A stretch of 64,000 nucleotides of DNA from Kaistia adipata DSM 17808 (GCF_000423225.1 NZ_KE383991.1:878217-942216), one strand, 5' to 3'. Numbered from the stretch's first letter, positions 9,263 through 18,245 are shown. The notes: generated from the sequence alone by a model not told the origin. Translations and numbers: made by a program.

Positions 9263-10389
9263 CACCGCTCTCCCGTCACGCGCTTGCGGATGATGTTGTT
9301 GAAGAACACCGCCATCAGCAGCATGCCGCCGAGGAAGACCAGGTACCAGTCCTGGTCGATGGTCGTGTAGGTGAGCCCGATCAGCACCATGCCGAAGATG
9401 ACGGCGCCGACCGCCGCGCCGACGACCGAGCCATAGCCGCCGGTGAGCAAGCAGCCGCCGATCACCGCGGCGATGATCGCCTCGAACTCCTTCTGGAAGC
9501 CGCGTCGCGCATCGGTCGAGCCGGCGTCGAGCACGGTGAGCACCGCGACCAGCGCCGCGCAGCAGGCCGTCAGCACGAAGAGCGAGGTCTTCACCCGACG
9601 CGTCGGCACGCCGGAATTGCGCGCGGCGTTCGGGTCGCCACCGGCGGCGAAGATCCAGTTGCCGTAGCGGGTGCGCGCCAGCAGGATCGCGCCGACAATG
9701 GCAAGCCCGACGAACCAGACGATCTCGACCGGCACACCCGTTACCTTGGGCAGGCCGTTCGGGAACTTGGCGATCCAGTCATGCGCCGCGAGCCAGGCGA
9801 ACAGGCCTTCGAAGGCATCACCGGCGAAGAGCTTGTAGAAGAAGGCGTCGAGCGGCGTATCGGTCGCCGCCTCGCGCACTCCGCGCAGCTGCGTCGCCCC
9901 GCCGGTCGCCCATTTGAGCCCGACCAGAGAGAGGCCGCGCAGCACGAACAGGAAGGCGAGCGTGACGATGAAGCTCGGCAAGCCGGTATGGATGACGAGC
10001 TGGCCGTTCAGGAAACCGATCGCGGCGGCGCAGGCGAAAGCGACCAGGATCGCCACCGGCAGCGGCATGTTGAAGGTGACGACGCAGGCGGCGAAGATCA
10101 GGCCGGCGAAGGCTACCATCGAGCCGACCGAGAGATCGAACTCCCCGCCGACCATCAAGAGCGAGGCGCCGATCGCCAGGATGCCGAGCTGCGCCGCCGG
10201 CGCCATGAAGTTCATGATGCCGGAGAGCTCGAACATCACCGGGTTGGCGATGGCGAGGAAGAAGCTCGTGACGATGACGAGGCCGAGAATGGCGCCGAGT
10301 TCCGGCCGGCGCAGGAGCCGCGTCAGGGTCGAGGCGTGCTTCAGCCGCTCGTCGGCCGCCTCGTGGATCAGCTTGCTGTTGTCGGTCAT
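9262..10389 (-). CDS. sugar ABC transporter permease (CUT2 family)
   Basis: This 375-residue inner-membrane protein has about nine hydrophobic helices and the CUT2 permease signatures: [20 protein letters not shown], and [13 protein letters not shown] in the cytoplasmic coupling loop. It pairs with the adjacent ATPase and periplasmic binding protein. Of two tandem ATGs, the one at 10389 is better spaced from GGTGG; upstream in-frame starts lack homology. A CUT2 transporter beside iol genes is the usual arrangement for myo-inositol import in alphaproteobacteria. Confidence 0.92.
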   Translation of the reverse strand: MTDNSKLIHEAADERLKHASTLTRLLRRPELGAILGLVIVTSFFLAIANPVMFELSGIMNFMAPAAQLGILAIGASLLMVGGEFDLSVGSMVAFAGLIFAACVVTFNMPLPVAILVAFACAAAIGFLNGQLVIHTGLPSFIVTLAFLFVLRGLSLVGLKWATGGATQLRGVREAATDTPLDAFFYKLFAGDAFEGLFAWLAAHDWIAKFPNGLPKVTGVPVEIVWFVGLAIVGAILLARTRYGNWIFAAGGDPNAARNSGVPTRRVKTSLFVLTACCAALVAVLTVLDAGSTDARRGFQKEFEAIIAAVIGGCLLTGGYGSVVGAAVGAVIFGMVLIGLTYTTIDQDWYLVFLGGMLLMAVFFNNIIRKRVTGER

Positions 10390-10477
10390 CATTCCACCAG
10401 TTGCCCGCGCGGACCGGCCGGCCGCGGCGCGCCACCAAGATGGTCTGGATGCCTTCCAAACCATCGTCATCAGGAAA

Positions 10478-10496
10478 GATGCGCGCGCGGCGCATC
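10478..10496 (-). other. intercistronic hairpin between binding-protein and permease genes
   Basis: A 7-bp perfect inverted repeat (GATGCGC / GCGCATC, 5-base loop) lies in the 135-bp gap between the binding-protein gene and the permease gene, with no following T-run. Hairpins at this position commonly protect the upstream message so that binding protein is made in excess over the membrane parts. Confidence 0.45.
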
Positions 10497-10524
10497 GCGG
10501 CCGCGCGCGCCGATTGGCAGGCGC

Positions 10525-11448
10525 CTAGCGGATGCCCTTGGCCGACAGCTCGACGACCTTGGAGGCCGCGTCCTTGGTCACCAGGTTGGGACCGGACGGC
10601 ACATCGCCGCCGGGCATCAGGCCGTATTTGCTGTGCAGCGCCAGGAAGGCGACCGGCAGATAGCCCTGCAGGAACTGCTGCTGGTCGATGGCGAAGGCGG
10701 CCTTGCCGTCCGCGACTGCCTGCAGGAAACCAGCCGAGAGATCGAAGGTCGCGACGTTGACCTTGCCGTCCTTGCCCGATTCCGAGACGGCGGCGATCGA
10801 CGGCTCGCCGGCGAGCGACGCGTTCAGCGTCAGGACGGAATCGATCGCCGCGTCCGAGGCCAGCGCCGCGTTGACCTTGGCCTTGACGTCGGCCGGATCG
10901 GCCGAGGTCGGCAGCACGGTCACGGCACCGAAGCCGTCGCCAAAGCCCTTGCAACGCAGGTCGAGCGCGACGTTGCCGACTTCCTGGTTGACGCAGAGCC
11001 CCTTCTTGCCGCCCATCTCCTTCAGCTTCTCGCCCGCCGCCTTGCCGGCGTCATATTCGCTCTGGCCGACATGCAGGCGCGCGCCGAGCTTCTTCGAGAC
11101 GTCGGAGCCGGAGTTCATCGAGATGACCGGAATGCCGGCGGCGACCGCCTTCTGGATCGAGGGCCCGAGCGCGTCGCCATCGGGGATCGAGACGACGATA
11201 CCCTCGGGCTTCTGGTTGACGGCGGCGTCGATCAGCTGCGCCATCGCGACCATGTCGAAGGTTTCGGGCGCGCGGTAGTCGACTTTTACGCCGAGGTCCT
11301 TGCCGGCTTCGGCGACGCCGTTCTTGACGACGGACCAGAACGGGTCCGAGGCCTGACCATGGGTGACGACGATGATGTCGGCATGCGCGGCAGCCGCCGA
11401 GACGGCGAGAGCCGTCGCCGCGAGCATTGCCCTGAGCTTCCACTTCAT
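10525..11448 (-). CDS. periplasmic sugar-binding protein of ABC transporter
   Basis: This 307-residue type I periplasmic binding protein starts with a signal peptide (basic MKWKLR, hydrophobic core, AAAAHA cleavage region near 23). The mature part begins IIVVTHGQ and follows the ribose/inositol-binding fold, with PEGIVVSIPD and ISMNSGSD segments. It is first in the leftward operon, behind a strong GGGAGGA ribosome site, as expected for the most abundant transporter part. The ligand is inferred to be an inositol from the adjoining catabolic genes; two cysteines (LCVN and LRCKG) may form a disulfide. Confidence 0.9.
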   Translation of the reverse strand: MKWKLRAMLAATALAVSAAAAHADIIVVTHGQASDPFWSVVKNGVAEAGKDLGVKVDYRAPETFDMVAMAQLIDAAVNQKPEGIVVSIPDGDALGPSIQKAVAAGIPVISMNSGSDVSKKLGARLHVGQSEYDAGKAAGEKLKEMGGKKGLCVNQEVGNVALDLRCKGFGDGFGAVTVLPTSADPADVKAKVNAALASDAAIDSVLTLNASLAGEPSIAAVSESGKDGKVNVATFDLSAGFLQAVADGKAAFAIDQQQFLQGYLPVAFLALHSKYGLMPGGDVPSGPNLVTKDAASKVVELSAKGIR

Positions 11449-11489
11449 GACATTCCTCCCAGAATGAACGATTGGTGCGAGATCCGGCG

Positions 11490-11585
11490 TGTTTTTGTTC
11501 CGTAAGCTTACGTTTTCGGGATCTGGACGCATCAAAACACGGAACAAAACGAATTCTGAAACAGATGCCGGAACATTCATTCCAC
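11490..11585. promoter_or_regulatory. candidate IolR operator region between the divergent inositol operons
   Basis: Three symmetrical elements lie in this spacer. First, TTTTGTTCCGT (11493-11503) and its exact reverse complement ACGGAACAAAA (11539-11549), 35 bp apart. Second, a perfect palindrome CGTAAGCTTACG at 11501-11512. Third, GGAACATTCATTCC at 11570-11583, which fits the GGAA-N6-TTCC motif that I recall being reported for IolR of Sinorhizobium meliloti. The sites are placed to control both the transporter operon and the regulator gene. Binding is inferred. Confidence 0.6.
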
Positions 11586-11664
11586 CGTGACCCAATTGCG
11601 TCAAGTGTTGATTTTCCGCCCGGACTGGGAGAAAGCTGCGCGAAATGCGCAGGAAAGGCCCGCG

Positions 11665-12507
11665 ATGATGACCCTTGACGACAACGACGCCTTGCCGCCC
11701 CGCGACTTCTGGAGCCTGCGCAACCTGATGGTGAGCCGCAAGGACACGCTGCCGAAGCGCCTGGCGCAGGTGGCGATCTACGCCGTCGCCAATCCGGACG
11801 ATGTCGCCTTCGGCACGGCGGCCAGCATCGCCGAAAAGGCGGAAGTCCAGCCTTCGACCCTCGTTCGCTTCGCGCAAGCCTTTGGCTACCAAGGTTTTTC
11901 CGACCTGCAGGCGGTCTTCCAGGACCGCCTCAGGGATCGCACCTCGAACTATTCGGAGCGACTGTCGTCGCTGCGCTCGCATGTCGCCGGCGACAGCAAG
12001 TCGGCAACCCTGTTCGCCGGCTTCTGCAAGGCGGCCGAGCGCTCGGTCGGCTCGCTGCGCGAGCGCGTGCAGGTGGCCCAGATCGACGAGGCGGCCGAAC
12101 TCCTCGCCAAGGCCGAGACGATCTACCTGATCGGCCAGCGCCGTTCCTACCCCGTCACGTCCTATATGAGCTATGCCTTCGGCAAGCTCGGCGTGAAGTC
12201 GGTCCTGGTCGGCTCGGCGCAGGGCAACGACCCGGAGACACTCTCCTTCGCCACCTCGCGCGACGCCGCCATCGCCATCTCCTTCACCCCCTACGCCTCG
12301 GCGACGCTCAATTATGCGCGCCAGATCAACGAGGGCGGCACGCCGCTGGTCGTCATCACCGACAGCCCGTTCAGCCCGCTGATCCCCAAGCTCGGCGTCT
12401 GGTTCGAGGTGGTCGAGGCCGATTACGAGGGCTTCCGCTCGCTCTCGGCCTCCATGGCGCTCGCCATGACGCTGACCGTCGCGGTGGCCGAAGCGCGCCG
12501 TGGATAA
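11665..12507 (+). CDS. iolR: RpiR-family transcriptional regulator of inositol catabolism
   Basis: This 280-residue regulator has an N-terminal RpiR helix-turn-helix (residues ~20-95; SIAEKAEVQPSTLVRFAQ is the recognition region) and a C-terminal SIS sugar-phosphate-binding domain (YLIGQRRSYPVTSYM, then AISFTPYAS). RpiR-type IolR proteins of rhizobia repress iol genes until a phosphorylated intermediate made by IolC binds the SIS domain. The start is the first of two tandem ATGs, preceded by AGGAAAGG; a GTG at 11587 would add 26 unlikely residues. It lies between the divergent transporter operon and iolC. Confidence 0.9.
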   Translation: MMTLDDNDALPPRDFWSLRNLMVSRKDTLPKRLAQVAIYAVANPDDVAFGTAASIAEKAEVQPSTLVRFAQAFGYQGFSDLQAVFQDRLRDRTSNYSERLSSLRSHVAGDSKSATLFAGFCKAAERSVGSLRERVQVAQIDEAAELLAKAETIYLIGQRRSYPVTSYMSYAFGKLGVKSVLVGSAQGNDPETLSFATSRDAAIAISFTPYASATLNYARQINEGGTPLVVITDSPFSPLIPKLGVWFEVVEADYEGFRSLSASMALAMTLTVAVAEARRG

Positions 12508-12629
12508 TGATCCACATATTCCATATTGACGAAATCGCAGAATTTTTGTTTCACTCAGGCCTGAGGACGATGGCGCCGCCGCGCGTTAGCGGCCCGTCAC
12601 CCCTTCGTTAACCTGAGACGGAGCATGCG

Positions 12630-14567
12630 ATGACCGAAGTCCCGCGCGCCGGCACTGCGGCCCGGACGCTCGACGTGATCACCATCGGACGGTCATCCGT
12701 CGACCTCTACGGCCAGCAGATTTTTTCCCGGCTCGAGGACATCACCTCCTTCGCCAAGTCGGTCGGCGGCTGCCCCTCCAACATCGCCATCGGAACGGCG
12801 CGGCTCGGCCTGAAATCGGCCGTGATCACCCGCGTCGGCGACGAGCAGATGGGCCGCTTCATCCGCGAGCAGATGCAGCGCGAGGGCGTCGACACGCGAG
12901 GCATCGCCACCGACCCCGACCGGCTGACCGCGCTGGTCCTGCTGGCGGTCGAGGACGAGGGCGTCTCGCCGATGATCTTCTACCGCACCGACTGCGCCGA
13001 CATGGCGCTGTCGGAAGCCGACATCGACGAGGACTTCATCGCCTCGGCGGCGTCGATCGTCGTCACCGGCACGCATTTCTCGCGCGAGAACAGCGACGCG
13101 GCGCAGCGCAAGGCGATCCGCCTCGCCAAGGCGGCCGGCGGCAAGGTCGTGTTCGACATCGACTATCGCCCCAACCTCTGGGGCCTCGCCGGCCATGGCG
13201 ACGGCTTCGCCCGTTATGTGAAGTCGGACCACGTCTCGGAGCGGCTGAAATCCATCCTTGGAGATTGCGACCTGATCGTCGGCACCGAGGAGGAAATCCG
13301 GATCGCATCCGGCGCCGACGACGTGCTCGGCGCGCTGAAGGCGATCCGCGCGGTTTCCGCCGCCACCATCGTGCTGAAGCGCGGCGCCATGGGCTGCATC
13401 GTCTATGACGGTGCGATCTCTAGCGATCTCGAGGCCGGCATCGTCGGCGAGGGCTTCCCGATCGAGATCTACAATGTGCTCGGCGCCGGCGACGCCTTCA
13501 TGTCCGGCTTCCTGCGCGGCTGGCTCAAGGGCGAGCCGCTCGCCACCTGCGCCACCTGGGCGAACGCCTGCGGCGCCTTCGCCGTCTCCCGCCTGCTCTG
13601 CGCGCCGGAATATCCGAGCTGGACCGAGCTTTCCTGGTTCCTCGCGCATGGCAGCCCGCACAAGGCACTGCGCAAGGACGCGGCGCTCAACCATCTGCAC
13701 TGGGCGACGACGCGCCGGGCCCAGCCGGCGCAGCTGATGGCGCTGGCGATCGACCATCGCGCCCAGCTCGAGGCGGTTGCCGACAAGCTCCAGGCGCCGC
13801 GTGAAAAGATCGCTAGCCTGAAGGCGCTTGCCGTCGAAGCCGCCGCCCGCGTCGCGAAGGGGCGGCCCGGCTTCGGCATGCTGCTCGACACGACCTATGG
13901 CCAGAAGGCGTTCCCGCGCGCCGCCGAGCAGGGTTTCTGGATCGGCCGGCCGGTCGAGAAGCCGGGCTCGCGCCCGCTCGATTTCGACCATCTGCCCGAT
14001 CTCGGCAGCCATCTCGCCGAATGGCCGATCGGCCATACCGTCAAGTGCCTCTGCTTCTACCACCCCGACGACAGCGACGAGCTGAAGGCGCGGCAGGAGC
14101 GCGAGCTGCTCCGCGTCGCCGATGCGGCGCGCACGGCCGGCCGCGAATTGCTGATCGAGATCATCGCCGGCAAGCACGGCCCGCTCGCCGACGACACGGT
14201 CGCCTCGATCCTCGCCCGCCTCTACGCCCTCGGCATCAAGCCCGACTGGTGGAAGCTGGAGCCGCAGACGAGCGTCGCCGCCTGGCGCGCCATAGAAAAG
14301 GTGATCACGGAGAACGACCCGCTCTGCCGCGGCATCGTGCTGCTCGGCCTCGAGGCGCCGGAGGCGGAACTCGTCACCGCTTTCCGTGCCGCCGCCGCGA
14401 CGCCACTGGTCAAGGGTTTTGCCGTTGGCCGCACCATCTTCGCGGACGCCGCGGAGAACTGGCTCGCGGGCCGGATCGACGACGAGGCGGCGGTGACCGA
14501 CATGGCGAACCGCTTCGCCGCCCTCGTCGCCGCCTGGGAGACGGCGCGGCGCACGGAGGCGGCGTGA
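12630..14567 (+). CDS. iolC: 5-dehydro-2-deoxygluconokinase fused to a DUF2090 domain
   Basis: Residues 1 to ~335 are a PfkB-family kinase: VGGCPSNIA near 46, the FDIDYRPNLW strand near 175 and the catalytic anion-hole motif NVLGAGDAFMSGF near 283. IolC phosphorylates 5-dehydro-2-deoxy-D-gluconate. Residues ~340-645 are a DUF2090 domain with a TIM-barrel-like pattern, the usual fusion in proteobacterial IolC; an aldolase-like role in place of IolJ has been suggested but is not shown here. The 122-bp gap before it includes a symmetric TGGATAATGATCCA at 12501-12514 overlapping the regulator's stop. Confidence 0.94.
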   Translation: MTEVPRAGTAARTLDVITIGRSSVDLYGQQIFSRLEDITSFAKSVGGCPSNIAIGTARLGLKSAVITRVGDEQMGRFIREQMQREGVDTRGIATDPDRLTALVLLAVEDEGVSPMIFYRTDCADMALSEADIDEDFIASAASIVVTGTHFSRENSDAAQRKAIRLAKAAGGKVVFDIDYRPNLWGLAGHGDGFARYVKSDHVSERLKSILGDCDLIVGTEEEIRIASGADDVLGALKAIRAVSAATIVLKRGAMGCIVYDGAISSDLEAGIVGEGFPIEIYNVLGAGDAFMSGFLRGWLKGEPLATCATWANACGAFAVSRLLCAPEYPSWTELSWFLAHGSPHKALRKDAALNHLHWATTRRAQPAQLMALAIDHRAQLEAVADKLQAPREKIASLKALAVEAAARVAKGRPGFGMLLDTTYGQKAFPRAAEQGFWIGRPVEKPGSRPLDFDHLPDLGSHLAEWPIGHTVKCLCFYHPDDSDELKARQERELLRVADAARTAGRELLIEIIAGKHGPLADDTVASILARLYALGIKPDWWKLEPQTSVAAWRAIEKVITENDPLCRGIVLLGLEAPEAELVTAFRAAAATPLVKGFAVGRTIFADAAENWLAGRIDDEAAVTDMANRFAALVAAWETARRTEAA

Positions 14568-14602
14568 GATTCTTGGGTACGCGGTTGCTGCGACAGGCGC
14601 GG

Positions 14603-14709
14603 CCGTCCTTCCGGCGAAAGCAGGGATCCATCCATCCGCGCCACGGAACGTTCAGAGCGAGGACCAACCCGCTGACATGGATCCCTGCTTTCGCAGGGAT
14701 GACGGCGAG
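14603..14709. repeat. inverted pair of the GAAAGC palindromic repeat (family R2)
   Basis: A copy of the repeat (TCCGGCGAAAGCAGGGATCC, 14609-14628) is followed after about 50 bp by an inverted copy ending in GCAGGGATGACGGCG at 14693-14707. Each is a short hairpin, and the two can also pair with each other. The same arrangement recurs at 17108-17205 and 24952-25074. It lies in the 473-bp gap (14568-15040) between iolC and iolD, which holds no gene that I can see. Confidence 0.7.
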
Positions 14710-14734
14710 GGTTGAATGACGAGGGGAATTTTCC

Positions 14735-14796
14735 GGTGAGGCCGTAAACCCTCACCCGGACCTTCGGTCCGACCTCTCCCTCAGGGAGAGGTGAAG
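14735..14796 (+). repeat. copy of the ACCTCTCCC palindromic repeat (family R1)
   Basis: This ~62-bp element reads TAAACCCTCACCCGGA, then a short GGACCTTCGGTCC hairpin, then the palindrome ACCTCTCCCTCAGGGAGAGGT followed by GAAG. Nearly the same unit occurs inverted at 16911-16966 and direct at 16974-17039; only the last palindrome is seen at 18180-18205 and inside the element at 48817-48918. Confidence 0.75.
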
Positions 14797-14822
14797 AAAG
14801 AAACCACGGAGCCACACCCTCC

Positions 14823-14916
14823 GCCGTCATCCCGGCGAAAGCCGGGATCCATCCATCCGCCTGCCGCCGGCGGCTGCATGGACGGAGGATCACCTCTCCC
14901 CACGGGAAAGGTGAAG
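14823..14916. repeat. further R2 repeat and R1-like hairpin before iolD
   Basis: An R2 copy (TCATCCCGGCGAAAGCCGGG) lies at 14827-14846 and an imperfect R1-like hairpin (CACCTCTCCCC, then GGGAAAGGTG) at about 14891-14913. With the two repeats before it they fill most of the iolC-iolD gap. Confidence 0.6.
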
Positions 14917-15040
14917 CACAAGCCCCCTCCTCCTGGGAGGGATGAAGGGTTAGCCTCCCACATCGGGGGCGCGAACAGGGAGGCTTCCCGGCCCATGGCC
15001 GAGGAAGGGGGAGCGAGACAATGACCGAGGGAACGCCGCG

Positions 15041-16888
15041 ATGACCACCATCCGTCTCACCATGGCGCAGGCGCTGGCGCGTTTCCTGGCCAGTCAAAAG
15101 ACGATCGTCGGCGGCCAGACCGTGCCGATCTTCGGCGGCGTATGGGCGATCTTCGGCCATGGCAACGTCGCCGGAATCGGCGAGGCGCTCTACCAGCACC
15201 GCGACGAGCTGCCGACCTTCCGCGCCCATAACGAGCAGGGCATGGGCCACGCGGCAGTCGCCTATGCCAAGGCGAGCTTCCGCCGCCGCATGATGGCGGT
15301 GACCAGCTCGATCGGCCCCGGCGCCACCAACATGGTGACGGCCTGCGCGCTGGCGCATGTGAACCGACTGCCGGTGCTGTTCCTGCCCGGCGACGTCTTC
15401 GCCAACCGGCGGCCCGATCCCGTCCTGCAGCAGGTCGAGGATTTTGGCGACGGCACGGTCTCGGCCAATGACGTGTTCCGGCCTGTCTCGCGCTATTTCG
15501 ACCGCATCACCCGCCCCGAGCAGATCATCCCTGCGCTGCAGCGCGCGATGGCGGTGCTGACCGACCCGGCCGATTGCGGCCCGGTGACGCTGTCGCTCTG
15601 CCAGGACGTGCAGGCCGAGGCCTATGACTATCCGGAGGCCTTCTTCGACGAGACGATCTGGACACCGCGCCGCGTCCGCCCGTCCGAGGACGAGCTGAAG
15701 GTCGCGCTTGCCGCGCTGTCCGACGCCAAGAAGCCGCTGATCATCGCCGGCGGCGGCGTGCTCTATTCCGGCGCGACCGAGACGCTGCGCGCGCTTGCCG
15801 AGGCGCACCGCATCCCCGTCGCCGAGACGCAGGCCGGCAAGTCGTCCCTCCCCGCCAGCCACCCGCTCAACATGGGCTCGATTGGCGTCACCGGTACCTC
15901 GGCCGCCAACCAGCTCGCCGAGGAGGCCGACGTGATCCTCGCCGTCGGCACGCGGCTGCAGGACTTCACCACCGGCTCGTGGGCGCTGTTCCAGAACGAC
16001 CGCAAGACCATCATCGGCCTCAACACGCAGGTCTTCGACGCCACCAAGCACCGCGCCCTGCCGCTCGTTGCCGATGCGCTCGCCGGGCTAAAGGAAATCG
16101 CGCTCGAACTCGGCGCTCATGCCGCGCCGGCGGCCTGGCTGAAGAAGGCCGAGGACGGCCGAAAGGCCTGGTTCACCGCCGCCGACAAGGCGACAGCAGC
16201 CACCAACGCCGCCCTGCCCTCGGACGGACAGGTGATCGGCGCCGTGCAGCGCGCGCTTGGCGAACACGCCACAGTGGTCTGCGCCGCCGGCGGCCTGCCG
16301 GGCGAGTTGCACAAGCTCTGGCAGGCGGGCGCCCCCGGCTCCTACCATCTCGAATATGGCTATTCGACCATGGGGTACGAGATCGCCGGCGGCGTCGGCG
16401 TCAAGATGGCGAAGCCGGCAGAGGAAGTCGTCGTCATGGTCGGCGACGGCTCCTATCTGATGATGAATTCGGAGATCGTCACCTCGGTGATGCTCGGGCT
16501 CCGCCTCACCATCGTCGTGCTCGACAATGCCGGCTATGGCTGCATCAACCGGCTGCAGATGGCGACCGGTGGCGCCAACTTCAACAATCTGCTCAAGGAC
16601 GCCAAGCACGCCGTGCTGCCGGCGATCGACTTCGCCGCCCACGCGGCGAGCCTCGGCGCGATCGCGACCAAGGTGGCCTCGATCGCCGAGCTCGAGGCTG
16701 GCCTCGCGGCCGCCGTGAAGAACGACCGCACGACGGTCCTCGTCATCGACACCGACCCGCTCGTCACCACGGAAGCCGGCGGCCACTGGTGGGACGTCGC
16801 CGTGCCGGAGGTGAGCCCACGGCCGCAGGTCAACGCCGCGCGCAAGGCATACGAGAAGGCGATCCAGGCACAGCGAGTGCTGGATTGA
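15041..16888 (+). CDS. iolD: 3D-(3,5/4)-trihydroxycyclohexane-1,2-dione hydrolase
   Basis: IolD is the thiamine-diphosphate enzyme that opens the ring of the diketo-inositol to 5-deoxy-glucuronate. The 615-residue protein has the acetolactate-synthase fold: cofactor-activating Glu65 in HNEQGMGHAA, a central domain with ILAVGTRLQDF, and the ThDP/Mg motif GDG (468-470) ending at N476 in GDGSYLMMNSE. It follows iolC after a repeat-filled gap and precedes iolE. This is the ring-cleavage step that commits inositol carbon to central metabolism. Confidence 0.96.
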   Translation: MTTIRLTMAQALARFLASQKTIVGGQTVPIFGGVWAIFGHGNVAGIGEALYQHRDELPTFRAHNEQGMGHAAVAYAKASFRRRMMAVTSSIGPGATNMVTACALAHVNRLPVLFLPGDVFANRRPDPVLQQVEDFGDGTVSANDVFRPVSRYFDRITRPEQIIPALQRAMAVLTDPADCGPVTLSLCQDVQAEAYDYPEAFFDETIWTPRRVRPSEDELKVALAALSDAKKPLIIAGGGVLYSGATETLRALAEAHRIPVAETQAGKSSLPASHPLNMGSIGVTGTSAANQLAEEADVILAVGTRLQDFTTGSWALFQNDRKTIIGLNTQVFDATKHRALPLVADALAGLKEIALELGAHAAPAAWLKKAEDGRKAWFTAADKATAATNAALPSDGQVIGAVQRALGEHATVVCAAGGLPGELHKLWQAGAPGSYHLEYGYSTMGYEIAGGVGVKMAKPAEEVVVMVGDGSYLMMNSEIVTSVMLGLRLTIVVLDNAGYGCINRLQMATGGANFNNLLKDAKHAVLPAIDFAAHAASLGAIATKVASIAELEAGLAAAVKNDRTTVLVIDTDPLVTTEAGGHWWDVAVPEVSPRPQVNAARKAYEKAIQAQRVLD

Positions 16889-16910
16889 GGATGGCGAGGC
16901 GGCAGGCCTC

Positions 16911-17039
16911 CTTCACCTCTCCCTGAGGGAGAGGTCGACAGCCGAAGGCTGGCGGGTGAGGGTTTAGGGAACCCTCCGGTGAGGCCGTAAACCCTCGCCC
17001 GGAGCTTCGCTCCGACCTCTCCCTCAGGGAGAGGTGAAG
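16911..17039. repeat. head-to-head pair of R1 repeats
   Basis: An R1 copy in reverse orientation (16911-16966) is followed by one in direct orientation (16974-17039), together a large imperfect inverted repeat of about 129 bp. They share GGTGAGGCCGTAAACCCTC with the copy at 14735. The pair starts 22 bp after the iolD stop and lies in the 366-bp iolD-iolE gap, which holds no gene. Confidence 0.75.
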
Positions 17040-17107
17040 TGGCAGCCTTGCGGGATGAACCGAGACCATGCGCCGATGTTGCAGGAACAACGAACAAACA
17101 CCCTCTA

Positions 17108-17205
17108 CCGTCATCCCGGCGAAAGCCGGGATCCATCCCGCCACCTGCCGCCGACGGCTGAATGGATCCCGGGTCGCGCTTCGCTTGCCCGGGATGACGG
17201 CGAGC
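17108..17205. repeat. inverted pair of R2 repeats before iolE
   Basis: The direct copy reads CGTCATCCCGGCGAAAGCCG from 17109. The inverted partner, containing CCCGGGATGACGGCGAG, ends at 17205. Its central loop is larger, with GCGCTTCGCTTGC between the arms. This is the same head-to-head arrangement as at 14603-14709. Confidence 0.72.
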
Positions 17206-17254
17206 GAGACCAACCAAGAACAGGCCAATCCAGTCACATAACGAGGAACCATTC

Positions 17255-18139
17255 ATGATCCGCATCGGCGCCAATCCGATCTGCTGGTCCAATGACGATA
17301 AGCAGGAGATCGGCGGCGACATCCCGCTCGAGCAATGCCTGTCGGAAGCGAAGGCGATCGGCATCGAGGGCATGGAGCTCGGCCACAAGTTCCCGCGCGA
17401 CGCCGAGAGCCTGCGCCCGATCCTCGACGCGCACGGGCTCGATCTCGTCGCCGGCTGGTATTCGACCTTCCTGCTCGAGCGCGACGCCGAGCACGAGTTC
17501 AAGGCGGCGCGCGCCCATATCGACCTCTTGAAGGCGTTCGGATCGAAGGTGTTCATCGTCGCCGAATGCACCCGCACCGTGCACGGCACCGAGGGCATGC
17601 CCTTGTCGAAGCGGCCGGTGATGGACGAGGTCGAATGGGGCCGTTTCGCCAGCGGCCTGACGCGCTTCGCCGACTACCTCGACCGCGAGGGGCTGGAACT
17701 CGCCTATCACCACCATATGGGCACGGTGATCCAGACCGAGGACGAGGTCGACCGCATGATGGCGACCACCGGCGCGGCCGTGAGCCTCCTGCTCGACACC
17801 GGCCACATCACCTGGGCCGGCGGCGACCCGGCCCGACTGGCGCGGAAACATCGCGACCGCATCGTGCATGTGCACACCAAGGACGTGCGCCCCGACGTGG
17901 CGAAGCAGGCGGAGGCCGGCGACTGGTCGTTCCTCGAAAGCGTGCTGGCCGGCGTCTACACGGTGCCGGGCGACGGCGCGATCGACTATGTCTCGGTCTT
18001 CCGCGAGATCCCGGATTATTCCGGCTGGATCGTCATCGAGGCGGAGCAGGACCCGGTCAAGGCGCCGCCGGCGCGCTATGTGAAGATGGGCTTCGACAAT
18101 CTCAACCGCTTCATCGACGAAGCCGGGCTGAAGCGCTGA
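17255..18139 (+). CDS. iolE: myo-inosose-2 dehydratase
   Basis: IolE dehydrates 2-keto-myo-inositol to the diketone used by IolD. The 294-residue protein is an AP-endonuclease-2/xylose-isomerase-like TIM barrel, beginning IRIGANPICWSNDD and carrying metal-binding positions in GMELGHKFP, LAYHHHMGT, LLLDTGHITWAG, VHVHTKDV and WIVIEAEQDP. GGAACC lies just before the ATG. Order iolC-iolD-iolE-iolB is the rhizobial one. Confidence 0.96.
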   Translation: MIRIGANPICWSNDDKQEIGGDIPLEQCLSEAKAIGIEGMELGHKFPRDAESLRPILDAHGLDLVAGWYSTFLLERDAEHEFKAARAHIDLLKAFGSKVFIVAECTRTVHGTEGMPLSKRPVMDEVEWGRFASGLTRFADYLDREGLELAYHHHMGTVIQTEDEVDRMMATTGAAVSLLLDTGHITWAGGDPARLARKHRDRIVHVHTKDVRPDVAKQAEAGDWSFLESVLAGVYTVPGDGAIDYVSVFREIPDYSGWIVIEAEQDPVKAPPARYVKMGFDNLNRFIDEAGLKR

Positions 18140-18177
18140 GGAAGGCTACCGCGCCCGAACGGTCAGGGCTCGGCGCC

Positions 18178-18206
18178 CCCACCTCTCCCACAGGGAGAGG
18201 TGAAGA
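18178..18206 (+). repeat. short R1 palindrome between iolE and iolB
   Basis: The ACCTCTCCCACAGGGAGAGGT palindrome with trailing GAAG lies in the 106-bp iolE-iolB gap. Only the terminal hairpin of the R1 element is present. Confidence 0.6.
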
Positions 18207-18245
18207 AAACGCAAGGCAGGCGCGGCCTGCAGTTGGGAGACCTTG

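Noticed and set aside
9250-11505. Rightward open frame of about 750 codons opposite the sugar ABC genes
   Set aside because: The sequence is an artefact of GC-rich third positions; the reverse strand codes for a permease and binding protein with full family motifs.
11587-11664. GTG start for the RpiR regulator
   Set aside because: It would add 26 residues without homology and overlap the GGAA-N6-TTCC operator; the ATG pair at 11665 has a proper ribosome site.
14603-17205. Repeated palindromes considered as a CRISPR array
   Set aside because: Copies are irregularly spaced, in both orientations and separated by genes, with no unique equal-length spacers and no cas genes.
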